This document shows, in pieces, positions 1 through 5,186 of a stretch of 5,846 nt of DNA; the first letter of the stretch is position 1, and each line of letters begins with the position of its first letter. Source of the stretch: Candidatus Freyrarchaeum guaymasense (GTDB lineage Archaea; Asgardarchaeota; Jordarchaeia; Jordarchaeales; Freyrarchaeaceae); the NCBI GenBank assembly GCA_030587405.1, contig JAUQZD010000024.1:1-5846 (forward strand), written 5' to 3'. Both the position numbers and the translations under genes were made by a program. The notes under the pieces are model-generated. The model did not search any database, was not told the DNA's origin, and saw only the letters and a program-made list of their open reading frames with translations.

Positions 1-475
1 TAACCTTGTCAGACCTCACGTTCGCTATGCACACGCCGTCAAGGCTCAGCATGCAGTTCATAAGCTTCCCCTGCTCGCCGCTCAGGACCACCTCGTTTAC
101 TGCGAAGCCGACTAGCTCCCCATCAACGAAGGCGTCGAGCACGTTAAACGACTCGGCGTAGAAGTATCCTTCCAGTATCTTCTTCACCTCTGGAACCGCC
201 TCCGAGGCGTCGACCGACGTGAGGAAGCCTAGCCTGCCAGAGTTGACGGGGAAGATGGGTACGTCCACCCCCCGGCTGACGACCATCCTGGCAGTGCTGA
301 TGACGGTTCCATCTCCACCGTTGGAGACAATGAAGCTCATCCCCTCAACTATGTCGGAGGGGGACTTTATGACCACTGCTTCATGCCCCTCAGACCTCAA
401 GAAGTCCATGATCCTCTGGGTGGTGGAGGCGGCTCCCTCAGAACCCCATCTAACCACGAACCCCACTAGAACCAT
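1..475 (-). CDS. nadK: NAD kinase (5' part, runs off the left edge)
   Basis: The gene reads leftwards from ATG at 475-473; 158 residues are visible and the frame is still open at the edge. The product phosphorylates NAD to NADP in the cytoplasm. Visible family marks, in order, are GGDGT at residues 53-57 (phosphate-donor site), the conserved stretch PIFPVNSGRLGFLTS at 73-87, and the Asn-Glu pair at 127-128 in AVNEVVL (NAD contacts). The last visible residues, VRSDKV, are where the family's TPTGSTAY loop should follow just outside the window. Family members are about 250-300 residues, so roughly the C-terminal 40 percent is missing here. The N-terminus is compact, with a strand and helix before the GGDGT loop, as in archaeal forms. 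The start is supported by a purine-rich ribosome site 5 bases ahead. No frameshift is seen. The family call is firm; whether the phosphate donor is ATP or polyphosphate cannot be told. Confidence 0.93.
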   Translation of the reverse strand, partial: MVLVGFVVRWGSEGAASTTQRIMDFLRSEGHEAVVIKSPSDIVEGMSFIVSNGGDGTVISTARMVVSRGVDVPIFPVNSGRLGFLTSVDASEAVPEVKKILEGYFYAESFNVLDAFVDGELVGFAVNEVVLSGEQGKLMNCMLSLDGVCIANVRSDKV

Positions 476-480
476 TAGAA

Positions 481-525
481 CCCTCCCCTTTTTAACTAAA
501 AGAGAAGAAGAAAGGGAAAATAAAC
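481..525 (-). promoter_or_regulatory. Promoter and ribosome site of nadK
   Basis: On the minus strand a TATA-like box GTTTATTTTCC (525-515) lies about 45 bases ahead of the ATG, which would place transcription start near 495. A purine-rich AGGGGAGGG (489-481) then sits 5 bases before the start codon at 475. A second A/T-rich stretch, TTTTAGTTAAAAAG, lies between them, but it would give a nearly leaderless transcript without the ribosome site. Spacing follows archaeal promoter rules; the boxes are inferred by eye. Confidence 0.45.
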
Positions 526-528
526 GTT

Positions 529-918
529 ACCTTCACCAACGCTCAAACCGGCGACGTGAATGGAAGGGTGCAGGAAGCCAAGCGAGGGTGAGTGAGGAAT
601 GAACCATCGTTCTAATTGAATGCGTGTGACGCGGGTCCCTGCGGGTGTTGTGGCTCCGCCGGAGCGGAACGTAGGTGTTCGACGGTTAGCCTGCGAGGGT
701 TGAAGGGTTAAGCCTTAAGGTGCGTCCATGAACCGGGTGCCATGAGGGAATGCTTAGCGCTTCTCTTAACACGTTTGAAGATTGTGAAAAATGGGTGAGG
801 GGACGGGCATACCCGCTTGCACGTGTCACCGTCACCGTGTCCCTGTGTGGAGGATGGGTTGGCCATTTGGCAGCATCTCGGAGGTTGAAAAGGGTGGAAG
901 GGAGGCGGGTGAAGCAGG
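529..918. other. Gene-free gap between nadK and the FAD/Fe-S operon
   Basis: No convincing gene is seen on either strand. Short open frames here give proteins with no recognisable motif. I looked for tRNA (T-loop and acceptor pairing) and box C/D signals and found none. It holds one perfect short hairpin, GCTCC-GCC-GGAGC at 653-665, a CCTTAAGG palindrome near 713-720, and a run of TCACCG units near 825-840. It is the space upstream of nadK and downstream of the Fe-S gene, both of which face left. Confidence 0.5.
787..816 (-). terminator. Weak candidate terminator after the Fe-S gene
   Basis: On the minus strand the hairpin CGGG-TATG-CCCG (815-804) is followed about a dozen bases later by TTTTT (791-787). 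It lies about 105 bases beyond the stop codon of the iron-sulfur gene. The stem is only 4-5 pairs. Archaeal termination relies mainly on the T-run, which here is only five bases, so this is a tentative call. A pyrimidine-rich tract closer to the stop codon (about 880-918) has no long T-run. Confidence 0.25.
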
Positions 919-2124
919 CTATTTCTTTAGTCGTTCGTTAAGGAGGCTGACCACGTCCTTCACTTGCATCTGGAGTGATGGGTCTGCTGCCCCGGCATCT
1001 GACAGGTTCCTCTCGCAGAACGGGCAGGCTGAGAGCAGGAGCTGGGCTCCCGTCTCCTTAGCGTGGCTAAGCCGCTCCTTAGCTATCGAGACCGCCAGCT
1101 CGGGGAATGCGCTCTTAACCCCTCCACCAGCCCCGCAACATAGGGCCCCATCCCTGTTCCTCCTCATCTCGACAAGCTTGACACCCGGTATCGACTCTAT
1201 GAGCTTTCTTGGTTCCTCGTACACTCCGCAGTGTCTTCCCAGGTGGCATGGGTCATGGTAAGTTACGGTTAGCTCGCCCTCGACCAGCTCAAGCCTTCCC
1301 TCCTCAACTAGCCTGGCCAGAAACTCTGTTACGTGCAAAACCTCGAAGGGTAGTTCGCCTAGAAGCTCAGGGTAGTCCTTTTTAAGCGTCCTGTAGCATC
1401 CGGCGCAGTGTGTTACGATGGTCTTCGCCCCAGCCCTCTTGAAAACGTCAAGGTTGTGCTTCGCCAGCTTCGCCGTGAGCTCCCTGTCTCCCACCCTCAA
1501 CGCAACGGAGCCGCAGCACCACTCTTCAGGGGAAACGGCGAGGTTCACTCCCGCCGCGGACGCGACGTCGTAAACGTCCTGGCATATGTTCGGTATCCTG
1601 TACGGCCCGGTGCACCCTATAAAGAAGAAGACTTCTCCCTTGGACTTGAGCTCGCGTCCACCCGCCCATTTGAGCTTGTCAGCATGCTTCTCCATGTAGG
1701 GGTTGTGCTCCTTCCTGGTCCAGTCGAGGATCACCCTGTGCCTCGGCATGGGTCCTAAGCCGAGCTCAACCAGGTCTGCCCTAAGAGCTTCGAAGAGGCG
1801 TGTATGATCCAGATACTGGCTCGTGGGCCAAGTTATCGATTCTACACCTGACACGTGGCAGACGGCCTTGCACGCCCCGCAGGTTGTACACTGGTACATG
1901 ACGCGGGCGAACTCCTCGTTGGGCTCAAACTTGCCTTCCAGAAGGCCCTTGATAGCCCTTATCTTCCCCCTAGCATAGTACGGTTCAAAGCCGGGGGTGT
2001 GATCCACCATCGGGCAGACACCGTACCAGTTAAGAAACTGCCTGTAGGCAGCTCTACAGTCGCCTATACCAGAACAGGAGTACGCCATGCTAGATAACTC
2101 TTTAATATGTTTGAATTCAACCAT
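919..2124 (-). CDS. Iron-sulfur protein with two CCG domains (GlpC/GlcF/HdrD-like), partner of the FAD oxidase
   Basis: This 401-residue electron-transfer protein takes electrons from the flavoprotein encoded just upstream and passes them through iron-sulfur clusters. The N-terminal ferredoxin part has a full second motif, C79-x2-C82-x2-C85-x3-C89. The first motif is incomplete: only C17, C23 and C37 (followed by Pro) are present, and the usual Cys positions 20 and 27 are Ile and Tyr. Two complete CCG domains follow: C171, C203-C204, C240/C243, and C293, C329-C330, C367/C370. Their spacings (31 and 35; 35 and 36 intervening residues) fit the pattern that binds noncubane [4Fe-4S] clusters in heterodisulfide reductase subunits HdrB and HdrD. 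Length is normal for the GlpC/GlcF class. No signal peptide or membrane segment is seen. The ATG at 2124 has AGGAGG 9 bases ahead. The gene starts 13 bases after the oxidase, so they are surely co-transcribed. The final electron acceptor is not known from sequence. Confidence 0.88.
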   Translation of the reverse strand: MVEFKHIKELSSMAYSCSGIGDCRAAYRQFLNWYGVCPMVDHTPGFEPYYARGKIRAIKGLLEGKFEPNEEFARVMYQCTTCGACKAVCHVSGVESITWPTSQYLDHTRLFEALRADLVELGLGPMPRHRVILDWTRKEHNPYMEKHADKLKWAGGRELKSKGEVFFFIGCTGPYRIPNICQDVYDVASAAGVNLAVSPEEWCCGSVALRVGDRELTAKLAKHNLDVFKRAGAKTIVTHCAGCYRTLKKDYPELLGELPFEVLHVTEFLARLVEEGRLELVEGELTVTYHDPCHLGRHCGVYEEPRKLIESIPGVKLVEMRRNRDGALCCGAGGGVKSAFPELAVSIAKERLSHAKETGAQLLLSACPFCERNLSDAGAADPSLQMQVKDVVSLLNERLKK

Positions 2125-2133
2125 TCCTTCATT

Positions 2134-2139
2134 CCTCCT
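2134..2139 (-). promoter_or_regulatory. Ribosome binding site of the Fe-S gene, overlapping the oxidase stop codon
   Basis: AGGAGG on the minus strand (2139-2134) lies 9 bases before ATG 2124. It shares two bases with the TAG stop of the FAD oxidase (2140-2138). This decides the start: another ATG lies closer to the site but is out of frame. The overlap suggests that translation of the two subunits is coupled. Confidence 0.7.
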
Positions 2140-3625
2140 ACAGCCTGTATTTTCCGGGGCTTAGGATCCTGTTAGGGTCAAGTGCGTTCTTCAACGTCCT
2201 GAGGAATTCGAAGTAGGGTCCTGAGAAGGCTCCCGTGTCCACTAGTGCCTGACTGTAGACTTCTCCCGTCATGTAGGGCATTCCTCCCGCTTTTATGACC
2301 ATTTGGAGCTGGCTTATCCAGAGCTTCCTGTTGAGCTCCCTCAGCTCAGGCTTATCCCACACGAGGAGGCCGCTGTCTACTTCAACCGTGGTATGGCCGC
2401 AGAGGATTGCCGTTGAGACCCCTGAGAAGGCGCCGGCCTTCTCCAAGAGGGGGCGATTCTCCTCCTCCCACTTCTCGAATGCCTTGAATATGTCTGGCAC
2501 CCTGTGGATCGGGACGTGGTGCTCCGTCGTGCATGGTATGCTGCCGGGCCCTATGCCATTCCATAACCCGTGCCAGTTCTGCCAGAACCCGTGCATTTCA
2601 TAGTGCCACCTTGCTATGTTCCCGTCCTCCACCTTCTCCCCCAGCTCTTCTCCTCCATGCTTCTTCACTATCTCATCCGCTATCTTAACCTTCTCCTCCA
2701 GCTCCTTCTCGGTGTAGGCCTCCAACGTGTACCAGAAGATCCCCTTGTCTATCCCTTTCCAAGCGGGGATGAAGGGGAACTCTGTGAGGAGCCCGGCGTA
2801 CGCTATGACGGTTAAGGGCGGCAAGTACTGGGAGTCGTAGATCCCAAGATCCCCCTTCTTCCTCCATTCAAGCCATATCTTAGCGGCGTTAACCTCTCCC
2901 GGGTTCTCCAGCACGAAGGTCTTGCACTCGTGGTACTCTGGCCGGGGGAATATTTCTAGGGTTGCCTTCGTCTTTATTCCGAAGATCCCGTTGTCCCCCA
3001 AGAATATGCTCAGGAGGTCTGGTCCGAAGCCGAACCTGCAGAACGGCTCCTTAACGTAGATGCTGGCGTTCGACCCCGTCTGTATAATGTCCCCTTGGGG
3101 GAGGACGACTTCTAGGGCTACGCAGTGCTCGCTGCACGTCCCGTACTTGGCTCCTCCTCCGCCCCCAACCGAGTGGTGGCTGAGGCCTCCCCCAACGACC
3201 GCGCTCATGCCGCTTCCCGGTCCAAGGGTTCCCGTGTAGTATCCCTTCTCGAAGAGTATGGTGTTCAGCTTAGCCCAAGTTATGCCGCACTCAACCGTTA
3301 CGGTCATGGCGTCGAAGTCTATGTTTAGGATCCTGTTCATCCTCGTCAGGTCCATCACTATTCCGCCTTCCTCAATAGGCTTGGAGCCCCCTGTCAGGCA
3401 GCATCCTCCACCCCTAGGGACTATGGGGATCTTATACCTGTTAGCTATCCTAACAACCCTTGAAACTTCCTCGGTTGAGCCGGGGCGGACGACGTACTCC
3501 GGCATCCTCTCCGGCAGCGCACCATCTATACCTCTAGAGTAGGTGTAGAGAATGAACTCTTCATCGGAGACGTACTCAGACCCCACAGCGTCCTCGAGGG
3601 CACGTAAAACCCTATCCAAAATCAA
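2138..3625 (-). CDS. FAD-linked oxidase (GlcD / vanillyl-alcohol-oxidase-like flavoprotein)
   Basis: This 495-residue flavoenzyme is expected to oxidise an organic hydroxy compound or similar substrate and hand electrons to the Fe-S partner encoded 13 bases downstream. The FAD-binding type-4 domain covers about residues 43-225: VVRPGST (45-51), PRGGGCCLTGG (70-80), TVTVECGITW (108-117), TLGPGSGMSAVVGGG (133-147), a Gly-rich loop with HH at 150-151, and GPDLLSIFLGDNGIFGIKT (201-219). The C-terminal substrate domain ends in LKNALDPNRILSPGKYRL. Two metal-binding motifs of GlcD and D-lactate dehydrogenase are missing: where HxGDGNxH should be it reads CGHTTVEVDSG (409-419), and where GEHG should be it reads TGEVYSQ (453-459). 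The C-terminal end also resembles the vanillyl-alcohol oxidase/p-cresol methylhydroxylase group. The longest start is TTG 3625; TTG 3619 (residue 3) is better placed, 8 bases from GGGAGG. The family is certain; the substrate is unknown. Confidence 0.87.
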   Translation of the reverse strand: MILDRVLRALEDAVGSEYVSDEEFILYTYSRGIDGALPERMPEYVVRPGSTEEVSRVVRIANRYKIPIVPRGGGCCLTGGSKPIEEGGIVMDLTRMNRILNIDFDAMTVTVECGITWAKLNTILFEKGYYTGTLGPGSGMSAVVGGGLSHHSVGGGGGAKYGTCSEHCVALEVVLPQGDIIQTGSNASIYVKEPFCRFGFGPDLLSIFLGDNGIFGIKTKATLEIFPRPEYHECKTFVLENPGEVNAAKIWLEWRKKGDLGIYDSQYLPPLTVIAYAGLLTEFPFIPAWKGIDKGIFWYTLEAYTEKELEEKVKIADEIVKKHGGEELGEKVEDGNIARWHYEMHGFWQNWHGLWNGIGPGSIPCTTEHHVPIHRVPDIFKAFEKWEEENRPLLEKAGAFSGVSTAILCGHTTVEVDSGLLVWDKPELRELNRKLWISQLQMVIKAGGMPYMTGEVYSQALVDTGAFSGPYFEFLRTLKNALDPNRILSPGKYRL

Positions 3626-3627
3626 AT

Positions 3628-3680
3628 CCTCCCAAAAATAAACTGTTAAGTTCCCTTTACGTCACGCTGAAAAATAAAGC
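3628..3680 (-). promoter_or_regulatory. Promoter and ribosome site of the FAD oxidase/Fe-S operon
   Basis: On the minus strand the TATA-like box GCTTTATTTT (3680-3671) would place transcription start near 3646, giving a short leader of about 25 bases. GGGAGG (3633-3628) is the ribosome site. It lies only 2 bases from TTG 3625 but 8 bases from TTG 3619, which favours the latter as the true start. No ATG or GTG is available nearby in frame. A second A/T-rich stretch, TTTATTTTT, overlaps the leader and is probably not the TATA box, since it would leave no room for the ribosome site. Confidence 0.5.
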
Positions 3681-3690
3681 TTACCATGAA

Positions 3691-3706
3691 CGCTCACGGC
3701 TGAGCG
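3691..3706. repeat. Perfect inverted repeat just upstream of the operon promoter
   Basis: CGCTCA-CGGC-TGAGCG: six perfect base pairs around a 4-base centre. Its right-hand edge relative to the minus-strand promoter is about 10 bases upstream of the TATA-like box at 3680-3671. That is a usual place for an archaeal activator or repressor site, so it may be an operator for the FAD/Fe-S operon. It could equally be an RNA hairpin. No regulator gene is present in the window. Confidence 0.35.
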
Positions 3707-3809
3707 AAGGAGGGATGAGATGGATTACCGTTAAGGTGTGCTGGGGGCAGCGTTAAACCCTGATGCCTTCGCCATCCCATGCTGCATCCTCAGCGTTTCG
3801 CCATGAATG

Positions 3810-3825
3810 TTCCAAGTGATTGGAA
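3810..3825 (+). repeat. Perfect 6-bp hairpin with GTGA loop
   Basis: TTCCAA-GTGA-TTGGAA is a perfect stem of six pairs. Read as plus-strand RNA the loop GUGA is of the stable GNRA type. No T-run follows, so it is not an obvious terminator. It lies in a gene-free stretch. Confidence 0.35.
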
Positions 3826-3849
3826 ACCATTTAACAGGAATCCTTCAGC

Positions 3850-4297
3850 TTGGTGGAGCCTTCCATAGCTTGCTTAGGGCCCGACTTCTTTAGGCGCCGT
3901 CAATTTTCAAAGCGGATTCCCATGGAGCCGCCGGAGGACCTTCCCTCATCTGGTGTAGAGCCGTGTGCAGCCGGCTGCCTCGGCGTCTCGCCCGCCGTGG
4001 ATTCCCATATTTCGCCGATGCCTCCTCTGCGGGTGCTTCCAGCCCGCTGCCTAGATCGTGGCAGCCCGGCATTTGAGAATGATGCAACCGGGTTTAGTGC
4101 GCACCCTATGAGACCTGCAAGTTTGGAATACTACACCTTCTCCGAAGGGTTCCCCATCCCTCTAAGGATCCGGGCACCCTACTAGTATGCTTCACACTTA
4201 AGTTCAAGGCTTCGCCCCAGCCGCCCCCTCTTAGGTTTCGAAGGGGCTTCAGCCCTCCACTCCCTCATAGTCTAGCGATGCATGTGTGAAGCTGGGG
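3850..4297 (-). other. GC-rich, hairpin-dense non-coding block; candidate structured RNA or transposon tail
   Basis: No convincing gene lies here, yet the block is packed with perfect inverted repeats: GCAGCCGGCTGC (3967-3978); CGGCG/CGCCG (3981-3985, 3993-3997); GCGGG/CCCGC (4029-4033, 4043-4047); GCTGCC/GGCAGC (4046-4051, 4060-4065); CCCGGCAT/ATG..CCGGG (4066-4092); GTGCGCAC near 4098; and a 9-bp arm pair, 4189-4197 with 4284-4292. GGATTCCCAT occurs twice, at 3914 and 3999. Minus-strand TATA-like boxes in the adjoining 16-bp repeat would start a transcript near 4278-4295, so an RNA reading leftwards is the preferred orientation. I could not match RNase P RNA (no GAGGAAAGTCC-type or ACAGAA core), SRP RNA, rRNA or tRNA. 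The inner repeats resemble, in a general way, the structured tails of archaeal TnpB/IS605-type elements, but no TnpB gene is present. The presence of structure is visible; its nature is inference. Confidence 0.35.
4189..4292. repeat. 9-bp perfect inverted repeat enclosing a structured loop
   Basis: GCTTCACAC at 4189-4197 and GTGTGAAGC at 4284-4292 are exact complements, 86 bases apart. The interval contains further short stems, on the minus strand GGGC-TGAA-GCCC and CCCCT...AGGGG. Either this is a long-range stem of an RNA, or the arms are the ends of a small mobile element. No target-site duplication is evident. Confidence 0.45.
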
Positions 4298-4329
4298 AAG
4301 CTATTTAACTTGTAAGCTATTTAACCTGT
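4298..4329. repeat. 16-bp tandem repeat carrying TATA-like boxes
   Basis: AAGCTATTTAACTTGT (4298-4313) is followed directly by AAGCTATTTAACCTGT (4314-4329); 15 of 16 bases agree. Each unit holds GTTAAATAG on the minus strand, which would serve as a TATA box for the hairpin-dense block to the left. It also holds CTATTTAAC on the plus strand. A doubled promoter element or a simple slippage duplication would both explain it. Confidence 0.6.
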
Positions 4330-4402
4330 CCCCGGGAGACCTTTAATGGGCGGTGTCCCTGCTTTCGAGGATGCCTGGTTCTGTGGTGGGAGAGGCGTAC
4401 CG

Positions 4403-4441
4403 TTTAAAAAGTTTGGATGCCAGTTTTTCATAGTGTGGAGG
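4403..4441 (+). promoter_or_regulatory. Candidate promoter and ribosome site of the YkgJ-like remnant
   Basis: TTTAAAAA (4403-4410) is a good TATA-like box. Transcription would start near 4434. GGAGG (4437-4441) follows, 12 bases before the in-frame GTG at 4454 and 5 bases before an ATG at 4447 that is out of frame. That the better-placed start is out of frame may be another sign of decay. Confidence 0.35.
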
Positions 4442-4453
4442 CAGGCATGCGAT

Positions 4454-4747
4454 GTGGCGGAGGTACCGCTCCTCCCGTGGCGCCTGTTCCACTCTTGGGG
4501 CTGCCTCATGTGCGGTGAATGCTGTGAAAAGTTTGAGGTTAGCCTCACACCTTCAGAGGCTGCTTTCCTAGTGAGAGAGTATGGGAGAGGGGTTGTCGAG
4601 AGGAAAGGTGGGAGAGGTATTTTGGATTTGTTAGAGGCGTGGAGGAGGGCGTTTGGGACTCTGTATGGCTGGGAGGTCGCCTCGGCGGCCTGCCTCCTCT
4701 CATACCTCCAAGGAACTACAGTGTCCGGCCCATTTTTAGCTTCATAG
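4454..4747 (+). pseudogene. YkgJ-like Cys-cluster protein, N-terminal remnant
   Basis: From GTG 4454 the frame begins VAEVPLLPWRLFHSWG and then carries the cluster CLMCGECC (4502-4525), the CxxCxxCC mark of the YkgJ family of small proteins thought to bind zinc or an iron-sulfur centre. It is followed by SLTPSEAAFLVREYG, also family-like. Complete members are longer and carry a second Cys-rich part with a C..RP..C type motif, which is absent here. After about position 4617 the residues no longer look like the family, while a neighbouring frame begins to encode an LLM oxidoreductase. The frame then runs on by chance to TAG at 4745. The gene therefore appears cut off and joined to the next remnant. 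A longer frame from ATG 4346 exists, but the extra part has no family features and precedes the TATA-like box. The family assignment is good; function in the cell is not known. Confidence 0.6.
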
Positions 4748-5186
4748 CAGAGTTCAAGAGGAAGGTTCTTCTTGGAACGGCGGTCACAGACCCTCACAGA
4801 CCCTCACAGGCACCACCCGGCGGTTCTAGCCCAGATAATCATGACGATCAGCAACATTTCCGGTGGAAGGTTCATTCTTGGTTTAGGCGCTGGCGAAGCC
4901 TTCAACCTTGAAGCCTACGGCTTCGACTACGGGAGGCCGGTCTCAAGGATAGCTGAGTTCGTAAGAGTTCTCTGGGAGTCTGGAGGGAAGCCGGTCTCCT
5001 ACGAGAGAGTTCTTCAGGCTTAGGGACGCCGTCCTCGACTATCCCCCAACAAGGATGGATGCCCGTATGGCTCGCCGCCAACGGTCCACAGACGGGGGGC
5101 TTGCAGGAATGATCGCTGACGGATGGATTCCAATGGCGTTCAGCACGGAAAGCTACAGGGGGGATTTAAGGGAGGTTGAGTGGTGA
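4612..5186 (+). pseudogene. Luciferase-like (LLM, probably F420- or FMN-dependent) oxidoreductase, frameshifted N-terminal half
   Basis: Read across frames, the stretch gives a recognisable LLM flavin oxidoreductase, the family of F420-dependent methylene-tetrahydromethanopterin reductase. Pieces in order: VEEGVWDSVWLGGRL and KVLLGTAVTDPHR (frame of 4639, to about 4809); HHPAVLAQIIMTISNIS, GGRFILGLGAGEAFNLEAYG and PVSRIAEFVRVLW (frame of 4805, to about 5006); EFFRLRDAVLDY (frame of 5007); PVWLAANGPQ (frame of 5062); and ADGWIPMAFSTESY (frame of 5115), ending in TGA at 5184. At least four frame changes are therefore needed. The first comes from a 10-bp tandem duplication (4785-4809). Complete members are about 320-350 residues; the last 120 or more are missing, as is the family N-terminus with its start codon. 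The gene cannot make a working enzyme. The family call is firm; substrate and cofactor are unknown. Confidence 0.82.
4785..4809 (+). repeat. 10-bp tandem duplication that frameshifts the LLM gene
   Basis: CACAGACCCT occurs at 4785-4794 and again at 4795-4804, followed by half a unit, CACAG (4805-4809). Removing one unit restores a single frame reading GTAVTDPHRHHPAVLAQ, the highly conserved core of the LLM family. The duplication is thus directly visible as an inactivating slippage event. Confidence 0.85.

Noticed and set aside
219..602. Plus-strand open frame of 127 codons over the nadK region
   Set aside because: It is antisense to nadK, whose motifs (GGDGT, NSGRLGFLTS) are unmistakable; the plus-strand protein has no known features and continues into the non-coding gap.
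640..720. tRNA or small stable RNA around the GCTCC-GCC-GGAGC hairpin
   Set aside because: No cloverleaf pairing, T-loop or acceptor stem could be drawn; only one short hairpin is perfect.
750..941. Short plus-strand open frame (63 codons) in the gap
   Set aside because: No ribosome site of normal spacing, no recognisable motif and composition that fits chance reading; it runs into the end of the Fe-S gene on the other strand.
3899..4131. Long minus-strand open stretch without a start codon (YSKLAGLIGCALNP...), considered as a decayed TnpB C-terminus
   Set aside because: It lacks the zinc-finger CxxC pairs and the catalytic Asp context of TnpB and has no start codon; the idea is kept only as an alternative origin for the structured block.
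3850..4185. Plus-strand open frame of 111 codons in the hairpin-dense block
   Set aside because: The protein is rich in Pro, Arg, Ser and Cys with no domain, and the DNA is full of palindromes; the open frame is more simply a by-product of high GC content.
3850..4297. RNase P RNA, SRP RNA or rRNA fragment
   Set aside because: I looked on both strands for the GAGGAAAGTCC-like and ACAGAA cores of RNase P, the conserved domain IV loop of SRP RNA and universal rRNA stretches and did not find them; a covariance search would settle this.
4321..4797. Minus-strand open frame of 158 codons
   Set aside because: It is the reverse of the YkgJ and LLM remnants, which carry real family motifs on the plus strand; the minus-strand protein has none.
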